Of a stretch of 64,000 nt of DNA, positions 33,087 through 45,360 are shown piece by piece (the first letter of the stretch is position 1; every line of letters starts with the position of its first letter). A model generated the notes under the pieces. It did not search any database, was not told the origin of the DNA, and worked only from the letters and a program-made list of their open reading frames with translations. The stretch comes from Adineta steineri (taxonomy: Eukaryota > Rotifera > Eurotatoria > Adinetida > Adinetidae), in contig CAJNOI010000062.1 of assembly GCA_905250115.1 (NCBI GenBank), forward strand, positions 449,024 to 513,023, given 5' to 3'. The position numbers were made by a program, and so were the translations under genes.

Positions 33087-35195
33087 ATGAAGTTCTGTGG
33101 TTGTTTAACTGTTGAAAAAGAATCACGAGATGAAAATTCAAAAAAGAAATATGTCAAACGATATTTTCTTAAACGTGGTATGTTTATATTTATTATTACA
33201 TAATATAAAAACTTATTTGTAATAGATTTATCGTCGAATAATAATAATGGTTCGACAATGAGTATCAAGTAAGAATAGAAAAAAATTAGTTTTACAATAT
33301 TACGTAAAATATTTTTGTTGTATTTAAGATCACAAAAAGAAAGAACTAAATCGAATACAAAGACGGAAATAGTATCAAATATAAAAAAACAGTAAGTAAT
33401 TTAATTTTTATATTACGTGATCTTTTCGTTTTACTTATCGTATGTGATTAACAAGCTCAACAAAATAAATTATATCTCGAATCATAGATAACAGGAAAAC
33501 CGAATTGGCTTATGAGTCCTAGAACCTGGCTAGTGAATCTTACTTGTCTCGCTGATCAAATTCTGATCACGTCATTTAATCAAACTACTAAACAAAGCTC
33601 ATAAGATTAAGCTCGAATCTAACTCTCGCAAATTATATATTAGAAGCAATACAATCATAATCTGATTATTACAAAAATTACTCTTAAGATACTCTGAAAA
33701 GTTCGAATAGTACGATAACTATTAATATGAAAATGAAAAAAACTTCATTCAATATAATCATAGAGATCCGATTCGAAACGTCTCCGTGAAAACTTCATAC
33801 AGTTCAAAAGAACAATTTTCCTCGTCTGTTATGCAAAAACCAGTGCTTAAGTAGAGCATTTTATGTGCGCTTACATTGTGCTACGATGAACCTATCTTCG
33901 TAATCTCCGATCAAAAACGAAACTATGGCGTCATTGCACAATTATCAAAAGAAAAGTAAATGTATGAGACAGATATATACAAAGAGTACATGAAATATTT
34001 TCCCCCAACGAGAAAATAGATAGTACAATCCTTGTGCTATGATCCCAAAAGATTTATTCACCTTTGATAAACTTCATTTAAACCGATATATATATCTTAT
34101 TTATTAATTATAGTACTTCAACAAATCAATCATCATTAGAATCGATTGATAAAGTTGTTCGCTCTGATAATCGTCACGATACATCTAAACGACGATCAGT
34201 GTAAATCAATGATTATTTTTCCAATTTTATTATTCATTTATTTTATATATTTTAGTACATTTGCTAATGATAGTGAAACTGAACAACGTAAATTTCTTCG
34301 ATTAAATCAAGTAAAACGTGGGTAAGATTACTATACATCAACTAGAAACATCTGTTTTTCCAATCTTGATTCTCATAGATCAATCGATGAATTACAATTT
34401 CATGAAAATAAACGTGCAAAGTAAATAGAAAAATAAACAAAAATAATAGATATAACATTATGTATGTATATTAGAAGTTCACCAAATGTAAATAATTTTG
34501 TAACAAAAATGAATACATCATATGAAACAACAACAGGTGATGAACTTGATACTTCCCAACAAAAGAAATCAGTTATACGTCGTCGAAAGTTAGTTAATTA
34601 TCACATAATTGAAATTAATAAATTGAAATTTTCCTTTAAGACGAAGTAAATCTCCTCGAAAACAATTACCATCTGAACTTCTCGATGCAATCAAGTATTA
34701 CCTATTATTTTTCATATAATTAAATCTTATTTTTTTTCCTCAATAGATTCGATCTAGTAGAATCTGGTGGTTTAGATGATAATCAACTAAAAATTATTCC
34801 CTATGAAAATATTAAGTAAAATAAATCAAATAAATTTTCATTTTTTGTATTTTTATTTATTTATAAAGAACATCATCTCAACCAATGCGAATTAGTATTT
34901 CATCATATTCATCTCGACAACAAACACGTCGACGACGCTGTTCCTCTCCATTCAATCGGTTTACAATTTGTTTCTTTATTCTTTCTTAATTTACTATTAT
35001 TTCTTAATTCTAGTGCTGTTGTTCATAGTGCATCAACTCATGTGTTACATTATCCAGCTCAACCAAGTATTGTTTGTATTGCACAAGTTAAATCAACAGT
35101 AAGAAAATATTTCTTTTCCTATTGAAATTTTATTCTTTCTTTTTCCTATTTAGAAAGCCAGTAGTATAACTATAAAAACAGCAAATTGTATGTAG
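33087..35195 (+). CDS. Basic, many-exon orphan protein with a possible PP1-docking motif
   Basis: About a dozen short exons join in frame by GT-AG introns, starting MKFCGCLTVEKESR at 33087 directly after acceptor TTTTATAG. The product is about 275 residues, rich in Ser, Lys and Arg, mostly low-complexity and probably disordered. Visible features: an N-terminal CGC pair that could be palmitoylated, KRRSVTFAND, which fits the RVxF docking pattern of protein phosphatase 1, IRRRKRSKSPRKQ (nuclear-signal-like), and QQTRRRRCSSPF. The intron 3396-4113 of this block (33396-34113) is the only long one. The stop is TAG 35193-35195 if the last stretch is read through; splicing at GTATGT there also gives an immediate stop. 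I do not recognise the family. Confidence 0.6.
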
Positions 35196-36738
35196 AAAAA
35201 CTATCTTTTTGCTTTATCGTTTGAATTTATCTTCTATTTAGAATTAAAAAAAGAAATCATCCAATTGCTTTATTATGAAAAATTCTTGATTAGAGATCAA
35301 TTAGAATTCTTTGTTGTTTTGCTCAGATATTCGTTGTGTACATGTTTATTTATTCTTTATTATGATAGTGTTTAATCTAAATTTTTCTTTTGTTTATTTA
35401 TTAAATAAATTAAATTGTTTACTAGGATCTATGGGAAAGAATATGATAGATGTTTGATTGATTGATTGATTATTCAATTAGTTCTTCTTCTTCTTCTTCT
35501 TCTTTTTATCGAAAAAAATATTGGTCTTTGAAAGATTTGTTTATTATCGAATTCATATATTACAATCCAATAAAAAAGAAAAGACTTAAAAAGAAGAAGC
35601 TATATAGTGTAAACCTTATTATCTTATATTTATTGATAATACTACTATCTACGTGAAATGATCATCATCTTCTAGGCCTCGAACACAATTCAGATTTTTT
35701 AATTGAATTCTTGTTTCGATTATCATACTTATATAGTTATATTTTATTAAATCAACAAAAAAGCCGATTTATCTTCTTTTTCTTTCTACGGATATATATA
35801 TAGATGACTTCAATCAGGAATAATTATCAAAGTATATCATTCATATATATTTCTTTTATGATCGTTCTAATAAACGGTGCATAGAAGAAACAAAGATACC
35901 GATGATAAAATCTTTGCATACAATCTTTTTTTCTCTGTCTCTCTGTCTGTATGTTCTTTTTCCAAACTTGATTTGAATAGAATTCCCAAAACAAATCAGT
36001 ATCGCACCAATGACTGATCGAAGGTTTTTTTTATTAAATCATCTTTCCGAATATGTAGATATATAGATATAGATAGATATATTTTTCTTTAATCATTTAA
36101 CACATTCGCTTGTCTTCTATGATTATCAATCATTGATGATTACACCCACTCTTTATTATAGTTTTAGTGTCATTAGACATTGTTTAAATGTTTCTCTTGT
36201 GTATTTTTATTAAAATTATCTCAAGTGACATGTATTGAGACAGTTGATCTGTGAGTAAATTATCAACAAATAATGAACAACAATGATAATATAATATTCT
36301 TGTTCTTCGATTAAATTAAAGAAGAGAATAAGTCTATGTTTTGAGGTACAAAAAGAAAGAAGACGAACAGTTGTCGTTTTTATTGAGTTCAGCATTGGTT
36401 CATATATATATATATATACAAACATAGAATTCTGTGATGAAGACAATAAAATGAGTAGACTAATACAATATGAGTGAATATGAATGATTGTTACGCACGT
36501 TAGTAGAATAGTAAAGAAGAACTATATTGTCATAAGAAAGGCATATTTCTTCTCATCGCTTTGCAGTACACACATTTGTATTTTATCTGGAATGCGACAC
36601 ACTTTTTATTAATTGAATTTATGTTACATTTTTTTGTCTATTCTTATTCTTCATTATATAATTAGATGATAACATGAGTAACTAATTATTTTTTAACGAA
36701 CTATTTTTTACAATCGTCATCCATTTTTGTTTTAATGA
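35196..36738. other. Intergenic region with a TTC microsatellite
   Basis: A (TTC)n tract lies at about 35480-35505 and AT-rich microsatellites near 35800 and 36405. No gene supported. Confidence 0.5.
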
Positions 36739-38641
36739 ATGGATTGGTGGTATTTTTTTATTAGTATTTATTTTGCCTCAGTAACGGCTGATATTGGTCA
36801 AGTTCATACACTTAATGTTCAACAAGATGAACGTGTTCGACTTGAATGTACATTAACATCAAAACAAGATGCTGAAGAAGTATTTTTTTTTTCAAAAAAT
36901 CTTATTCTAATAAGTATCTATTTTACTTTGTATAGGCTATGTGGATGCGTATTCGGCCACCTTATAATCCTGATGTTTTAACTTATCGAGATAATGTTGT
37001 TTATGCACCAAATCGTATTGAACTTGAACAACATCGTCTTAGTTCAAGTATGACTACAAATGGAACATATGTTGATACCTATTTTTTAACATTAACGATT
37101 TTACATCCAACTATTGATGATGAAGGAAGATATATTTGTTCAAAACATCGAACTATATTTGCTGAATATGATCTTTTTATAATTAGTAAATAAGACGAAT
37201 AATTATTTAGAATAAATTTTGTTTTTTTTTGCTTTAAAAAATATTTAGTACCACCACAATTTACAGATGATCAAAATTTTATTCAACAACGAAGTATTAT
37301 TGAAGGTTCAAATCTTCAACTTTCTTGTTCAGCTCATGGTCGACCTCAACCTTCAATTACATGGTTCTATCGAACAAATAATGATAAACATATTGTATGT
37401 AAGTAAAATAAACACTAGAGAAAATTAAAAGTTAGAAAAAATTACGTTTATTTCCAATTCTTATTTTAGTAGGTGATGGTGCAGATTGTTTAGATAAAAC
37501 TTGTGAAATGAATTGGATTAATTTTACAAGAGATAATCCAACATTAATCGAATGTATTGCTGATAATAAAAAATCTTCTCGAATATCAAAAGTATTTAAT
37601 ATCGATGTACTTTGTAAGTTAAATAATAGTTTATTCTACTTCGCTCGAAAAAGTAAAAATAAATGTGTACTTTATGACCTTTCTATCATTTACTATAGAA
37701 AGAAGATAATATCATAAACCGATTATCATTTGAAACAATAGTAAATAAAGATCTATGTAATTTTATCAAATAAAGGTCAATGATTGTTGATTATGTATGA
37801 TCATGTAACAGTGGCGGATCTAGGATTTTGAAAGGGGCGGGGGGCGACGGGCGTGATCGCCCCCCCCCCTAAGTCCGTTACTGTCATGTAATAAGAAGTA
37901 TGCTGTACTACTCGTTTCCCACACTGACAATCATCCGAATCCTTATTTTTACTTTTCGATCGAAGTAGAATTTACCGTTTTTCTTTTCGTTAGAATTAAT
38001 AAATTTTGATTATAATTAATAGATCCTCCTACGATAAAAACAAATGTTCGAACATTAATAGGTTCAAAAAATATTGAAGTTTTTATTGAGTGTTTATCCA
38101 TTGCTAATCCACCACCTTCAATTATTTGGTTTGATGATAATCGACAAGAAATCGCTGATCATCGATTATATACTATTAAATATGAAAATCAATCATCGAT
38201 ATTATCATTTTTAATATCTTTAGCAGAAAATTCTAAAGTAAATTATTATTGTCAAAGTAATAATTCAATTGGAATCATAGAGAAATTAATAAATATTTCC
38301 GGTAAATAGAGAAATTCTTGTTTTTCTATTCAAAATTTTCTTTTAGATTTTATTCAATTTGAATCGAAATCAACGACAATACGATTACCCACTGCATCTC
38401 TATCCAATAAATCGAAATCTAGTAAATAATTTGATATTCATAATTTTTCTATCTTATTGTTCCTTTTTTTTTATGAATAGTCAAATCTAATCGTACTCGA
38501 TCTAGAACAACAACAACAACTGTATTAACAACTACAATAGCATCATTGAATAATTCAATATCTTGTTATCCAAATATTCTTTTTTTGTTTATTTTTATTA
38601 TTTGTAATTTTTTGAAAAATACACTTTATTGCACTGTTTAG
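36739..38641 (+). CDS. Three-Ig-domain cell-surface protein
   Basis: Signal peptide MDWWYFFISIYFASVTADIG, then three Ig-like domains with the usual Cys...Trp...Cys pattern. Ig1 runs VRLECTL...AMWMR...DEGRYICS; Ig2 has LQLSCSAHGRPQPSITWFYR...LIECIADN; Ig3 has VFIECLSIANPPPSIIWFDD...NYYCQSNN. A Ser/Thr-rich stalk (RTRSRTTTTTVLTTT) leads to a C-terminal hydrophobic stretch, CYPNILFLFIFIICNFL, with almost no tail. That fits a GPI-anchor signal or short membrane anchor, so it is probably an adhesion or recognition protein outside the cell. About seven exons; one intron holds a MITE (37809-37883). The stop at 38639-38641 is 18 bp from the stop of the convergent Ig/FN3 gene. Confidence 0.85.
37809..37883. 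mobile_element. Short hAT-type MITE with exact 8-bp TSD
   Basis: Starts CAGTGGCGGATCTAGGATTTTG, the same left terminus as the element at 16551, and ends AAGTCCGTTACTG, a diverged right terminus. TCATGTAA flanks both sides exactly (37801-37808 and 37884-37891). It is 75 bp with a G-run and C-run core that can pair. It lies in an intron of the Ig gene. Confidence 0.85.
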
Positions 38642-38659
38642 CATTGACTGTAAATATTT

Positions 38660-41600
38660 TTAAACTAATGAATAATGTTGATGTCTAGATGATTCCGTAG
38701 TTGTTTCATCATATGTAACATAGAGAGGATCATTTTGATTTGTTAATACCGAATGATCAAATGTGAAATTATGTAAATGATAACGTGGACTTTGAGTATC
38801 AGATGAATGTACACCGGAATCAGCTGATGATGAACTTTGATCATTATGAGAAGATTTTTTTGTTTTAGGTTTTGATGATGATGATGATGAAACATAGGTA
38901 AACGCAGAAAATAGTTCTGTATGTGATGGCGATATTGTATAATGAACATTTGGTAATAAAGATTTATCAGGTATTTGTATAAGTGGATTTCGTTTTAATA
39001 GATCTTGATCATTGGATAATGAATTTTCAAGAATAATTGGACGAAAATACCGTTCAGTATGTGTACTTGATGGACAAGTATCTATATAAAAAAATAGAGA
39101 TAAATTTAGAATAAGTACTACAATAAAATATCCTATTTGATAGCATGGGGAACAATCTCTTATTTAATTACCATGTATTTATTTTTCGTTCGTATTCTGC
39201 ACGTTGTTACCTGTAAGAGATATTCATCTTATAACTCTTTTTAGATCTCGATAAAGGCTTATAGAGAAAACATAAGAAAGTCTGCTGGAAATTACTTATA
39301 ATAATTAATATCATGTAAAGATAATATCATTACAGATCATCAAGTCCAGAACCTACGAAGGTTCTTTTATTGTTTATAAGTTGTATAGATATAGTAGATC
39401 TAACTTTTTAAATGTAAACATCATACCTGTAGTATTTAATTGATTTTGTTGATGTTTAGTTTCACTATAAATTGATTCATGATTAGTTTCATCTTTACAA
39501 TTCATTGCATAGCCAGTAACTGCATATGGATTTATATTACCTTGAGAATCTTCTACAGAAATAAAGGATTTAACGAAAAAGAAATTTTTATTTAATTGAA
39601 ATTACCTGATACAAAACTATTAGAACGACTTCTATCTACATAATTCTCTATAGTAAAATCTTTATCTGTTTTTGACCAAGTCTTACGAAAATTAGTTGAA
39701 TTGGAAGTACATAAAACAGGTTTTAGCTTTCGTTTTTGATTAATAAATAAATCTACATATTCAATAGAAAATCATAATGAATTATTATTTCTATATTTTA
39801 CCTGTTTTTCTTAAATTTCGCCGAGAAAATTTTACAATAAATGAAATTAAAATAATTACTAATAATAAACAAATAATAAGTATAAAAAATTGTTCCATTC
39901 TTGATTTTATTGAAGTTTTTTCATTTGTTGTTCGAAATGAAATTATCTCCATATTTTCTCCAGCTTGACTATTTACTTTAATGTTTAACTGATAATCTTC
40001 ATTGGATTGAAGATTATCAATTTTTAATTCATTGAGATCATTTTTATATGAAAAATATCGACTAAGATTAGTTTTACTGGTTAATAATTCTATTTCATAT
40101 GATAAAATAGAACATTCATTAATAATCCAATTTGCCATATTAAGTATAATATAATTATTTGAAACAGTTTGAACTAGATCTGATGATTCAATTAACGTTG
40201 GAACTAAAAAATTTGAATTATTATTAAAAAAGACATTTTATTAATCTTATACCTGAACCGTCTGTTCTTGCTATTAAATAATCTGTTAAACTAAATCCAG
40301 CTTGGTTGCTACCGTAAATCATTATTTCATAAAAACTTCCACAAGATAAATTAGTTAAACGAACATTTAATAATGGTGGAAATATATTTAATTCATTAAT
40401 TAATAAAGTATCTTGAATTTTATATGATATTGTTATGCTTTCGATTATTTCTGATGGATAGGAAATCTTTAAACCAATTTCATTTGATAGTGTATAATGA
40501 AGTGTTGCTCGAACAAATGAGGGTTTATCTAGAATAATTTCGAAATTATGAATGTACAAAAAAAATATTTGGTGTACTATAATATCGAATATTGTATAGT
40601 TTTGATCCACATTTATATTGACTTTCTGTTTTGGATAATAGTGGATGTGAAATCGAAATCGAATTGTTAGTTGATAGCGAACAGTCAATTCCGAGTGGTT
40701 TATTAATTGGATGTATGATTGTTATGGCATCAGAACCTTTGATAAAAAAAATTGTTTATATTTTTTACGCAGAATAAAATTCTATAAATCTCGATTTCAG
40801 ATATGATCTATTCACATACTTGATGATGGTGTATTAATATCAGTTGCTAATGATGATGAACCACAGTCAAGAAAATTACAAATTGCTACTGATATATGAT
40901 ATTGCGATGATGAATTTAGATTATCAAAAAAATATTCCGTGCTAGTTGTTTCAATTGTTCTTAATGTTGACATGTCTGAAAAGACAAAAAAATTAATTTC
41001 TTTTGGAAAATCTTTTCTTTAATATCTTACTAAAATTTTCATATATTGTTATAGCAAATGTTCGAAATTTTCCATTCAAATATTGAAAATCATCTTGTTC
41101 AAACATCCATGTTATATATGCAGTTGAACTATTTAATAAACTTCCTGTTAAATCTCTAATTATAGCAAGCGGTACTAAAATACCAAAAACAATTATTATA
41201 ATTAATCGTTCGTTTTTCGAAAAGGGAAATAATTTACCGCTTTCTAATGTTTGTATTTTCAGTGGATCTGATATTGGACTTGGTCCTAAATCATTTATTG
41301 CATAGACCATAAATGTATAATAAGTAAAACTTTTTAATTGATGAATAGTAATCGTCGTTGAATGATAACTATGAGTTTGAATATGAGTTTGATTGTATTG
41401 ATCAGTGACTTCAATAATAAATTCAATATATGAATCATTACATATATGAAATGATGGATACTAAAAATCAAAAAATCTTTTTAATCATCATCGTTCAACT
41501 AGAGACGAAAGATTACATACTTGCCATGTTAACACAGCACTCTTCGAAGAAATATTAACAGCTTTGAGATCATACGGAGCAATATGTAGCCCTAAATTAA

Positions 41601-44600
41601 AATAATTACAAATAATCAAATGTCCGAATAAATTATTTACGTTTAATATTTGTTTGAAAATAAAATGGTTGACTAGGTAATGACGAACCAATCTTATTCA
41701 CTGCTTGTATTATTACCGAAATACTACATATGGAATAAATATTTTCAAATGAATAAGTAGTTATATCATCATTATTAATCGTTACAATTGTTTCATTTGA
41801 CCATAATAAATCTAAATTTATATTAAAAAACAAAAAATGATAAAAAAATAAAAAAATATTCAATCTATACCTTGTTTATATTGAATTCTAAGTATATAAT
41901 TTGTAATTTTTGAATTTCCATCGAATGGCTTCATCCATGAAATTCTTTCCGAGTTATCGAAAGCTATTTGTTCGATTTTATCTGGTATATTTTGTACAAT
42001 TATTTTAAATATTGATCGATCTTCTGAATAATTATTTTTAACATAACATTCATATAAACCACTATCAGACATTTGAATATTATTAATAATTATCGATAAA
42101 TTCTTCTTATTTTCATATGTAGTTACAATTGTATTTAATTTTTTTGGTGAAGGATTTATTAGTTTTAATTCCAATTCATTATCACCTTCAGCATAACAAA
42201 AAATATTTAAATATTCATTTATTTTTATAGTTAAATTCGTTGTTATTGATAATATTTTAGCAGGTATTTGAACTGTTGTAAATATTTCCAGGAACGTTTG
42301 TCCATATGAATTTATTGCTTGACATACATAGATATTTGAATTTGTATTTATTGCTGTAAATAATATAGGAGATATTGTTGATGTATTAATTATTTGATTA
42401 TGTGTTTTATCAATCCATTGTAGATATAAATTTGGTTGACCTGATGCATAACAAGGCACAGTAAATTGTTGACCAGTTCGAACAGTTAAATTTGTTAATG
42501 GTTGAATAAAAGGTTTTTGTTTATTAATATTAATATGTTTTGTTAATGAAATTGAACCGAAAGAATTTTTCGCACGACATTCATAAAGACCTGTATCACT
42601 TATATTTGATATATATATTGGATAATGAAGAAAAATATCACCAGATGATAAATATTCAATTGAATTATTAATTAATAATTTTTGTCCATCTTTAAAAAGA
42701 TTTATTTCTGGTATTGGATCACCATAAACAGTACAATTAAGATCAATTGGTAGACGAGATTTATTTTCGGATAAAATAATAATACTATTTGATTGTGTTT
42801 GTTGATCAAGAAAAATAAATGGAGGTGAATCTAAATTAATCTATTAATCAATTATTTAGTTCTTTTTTTGAAATGACTTACTAATAATTCGAATTTGAGT
42901 TTGAGCACAACAACTATTTAAATCTAATGAATTTGATATAAAACAACATTGATACATTCCCATATGTTCTCGTGTTACATTAGAAATCACATATTGATCT
43001 AATTTACTTGATAATAGAACAGAATTATGATACCATTGCCATTGAACAGATGTATTCTTTATTGAATTAATTGTGCAAATGAATTCTATAGTTGATCCTG
43101 CATTAATATTTCTTTCAGAGAAATTCATATGACATTGAGTTGGAACTAAGTTAATGAAAATAGTCTTATAAACAATTATAAGTATTAAACAAGTTACCAT
43201 TAACTTTAAGTGAAATCATTGACGTCATTCTTCCGATTGATTCATCATCTACATGACAAATATAATTACCTGACTCATTTGATAATGGTATTGAAAGTTG
43301 AATTATTAAAGAATTATTATAGATATTTTGTTTGCGATTAGAAATTTCAATACCATCTTTCCACCAAGAAATATGAGCATTTGGAGATAATGATGATATA
43401 CCACAAGGTAATTCAATTATATCACCAATTCGTGCTTGATATTCTGTATTATTTGGAATAGATAATTCCGGTCCAAATGGTGAACGATCTATACATATTT
43501 ATATTTACGTGTGTTTATGTATATCTTTCATTTTACCTCGAATACGTAATGATTTAAATCGACTTTGTCTTGTATTATTATCTATTTGATTATTAACAAG
43601 ACAAGCATAACTTCGATTATCATCTGATTTTGTTAAATTATGAATAATTAAATTTTTATTTGATAATAAATTATATTTTGTTTTTGGTTCTAAATAAAAT
43701 CAGAAAATTTCATCTATATTCTATATTTCTTTATAAACTTACTTAAATCAAGATGAAAAATATCATTATTTATTTTTTCTAACCAACCAATAATATGTAC
43801 ATAGAGATTAGCTAATGGTGGAGATATTTCACATGATATTATAGCTGATGATTGTTCAAATCCATATGGATTTTTAACTTCAATTTCATATGCATCATAA
43901 ATTTCTATAAAAAATTGAAATAATTACTGGCAACATGTATACTACTAATCTTATGTTTTTCTTTCTCAGCACATAAAAAATGTTTTTATCAAATAACACT
44001 AATGCATAGAGTCTATCACAGTTGAAGAATTTACACAAGTGATAATCATATAAACATATGCTCGTTCATTAGTATTTGTCAAGATGTTATTTTTCTTCAC
44101 ATACTTGCGTTCATCTTAATTTCCGCTGAGTGATGAAAAGAAGATAATCTACTCTAGAACAATTTATTAGCCGTATGTGTCAGTCTAGGCTTACAAATAG
44201 CTTCTCTATTAGGATCAGACATATGATTGTCTCCATGATATAAATACTAAACTCGATCAAATTACAATGAAATTGAAGAATATTTGTACATGTTTTTTTT
44301 TGTCTTACGTGGTTTAACTTGAATTGGTATTGTTTGTATACTACCAGCTGAATTTTCTGCACGACAAATGTATGATGTAGAATGAATTGTTTTAAAATAT
44401 TCTCGAAATGGTCGAATAAATAAACTTCCATTTTCATAAAGATCACTAAAATAATATTAGAAGAATCGTTAACTGTATTTCTGCGAGAGAAAATATCTTA
44501 CATAAGATCAGAAGATTGAATAGATATCAATTGATGAGTATCACTACTATTCGTTCGAAACCAAGTTAATTTAGGTAATGGATTACCAGTTGCTAAACAA

Positions 44601-45047
44601 TCAAGTCTTGTACCTAAGTTACTGTAATAAAGCTTCTGTTTTGTTACTATTGTCGAAATAAAAGTTGGTCCAATCGGATGTTGATGAGTCACAACACCTA
44701 GAAAAAAAAATTCTGATTTTAAATTTCATTCTCACGCAGTTAATCCATTGGGAAATTCTAATTTATAACATATGTGATGAATAATGTTAGGTCATCAATA
44801 GAAAAAAAGTGATGCATTCGAGCATAACATAGAACTCATTTGAATTATGTTTTAGTTCATATAACCTTGTTATATTCTATTATATTAATCAATTTATGCA
44901 GTAAATTACAGCTGCTCTGTTAATAATACAATCTGTTGAATCCATATATATATTCTCATAAAACAAAAAAAATGATAGATTAATATTCTTACCTTGTTGA
45001 TAAATGATCAGAGTAATTAATAAACTATGGATCATTGATATTGTCAT
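38660..45047 (-). CDS. Large Ig/FN3 transmembrane adhesion receptor (Dscam/sidekick-like)
   Basis: Start MTISMIHSLLITLIIYQQ (45045-45047), a signal peptide, then about seven Ig domains (about 44690 down to 41990; e.g. LDCLATGNPLPKLTWFR, IELPCGIS...NYICHV, VPCYASGQPNLYLQW...YVCQA, IFCYAEG...GLYECYV). About five or six FN3 domains follow (41990-39960; ISWMKPF, KSAVLTWQ, TAYITWMF). A single transmembrane helix, FFILIICLLLVIILISFIV (about 39895-39835), precedes a cytoplasmic tail. The tail is Ser-rich and ends RHQHYSLV-stop, a class I PDZ ligand (S-x-V). This is the layout of neural recognition molecules such as Dscam and sidekick; domain count matches neither exactly. Exon joins were not all verified. 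Stop 38660-38662. Confidence 0.85.
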
Positions 45048-45260
45048 TTTCAATCATAAAAAATCAGCACTATTATATTAAGAAGTAATACCATAAGATT
45101 TGATTAACAGTAAATTATAAACTAGAACTGAAATAAATATGAACATTACTTATGATGTTAAAATAACAAGAGAAGAGTATGATAGTATTAGTGGTCGTCT
45201 GACAGCATATTGATTGTCCTTCTTACGTGCTCTCTTTCTCTCTTTTCTTCTTTGTGTCTG

Positions 45261-45360
45261 NNNNNNNNNNNNNNNNNNNNNNNNNNNNNNNNNNNNNNNN
45301 NNNNNNNNNNNNNNNNNNNNNNNNNNNNNNNNNNNNNNNNNNNNNNNNNNNNNNNNNNNN
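45261..45360. other. Assembly gap of 100 N
   Basis: A run of exactly 100 N, the conventional size for a gap of unknown length. It interrupts the 3' part of the PPR gene. The 50 bp on its left do not continue the expected protein. Confidence 0.99.

Noticed and set aside
44180-44446. 88-codon minus-strand frame in the Ig/FN3 gene
   Set aside because: It overlaps a true Ig exon (SLFIRPFREYFKTIHSTSYICRAENS region) in another frame.
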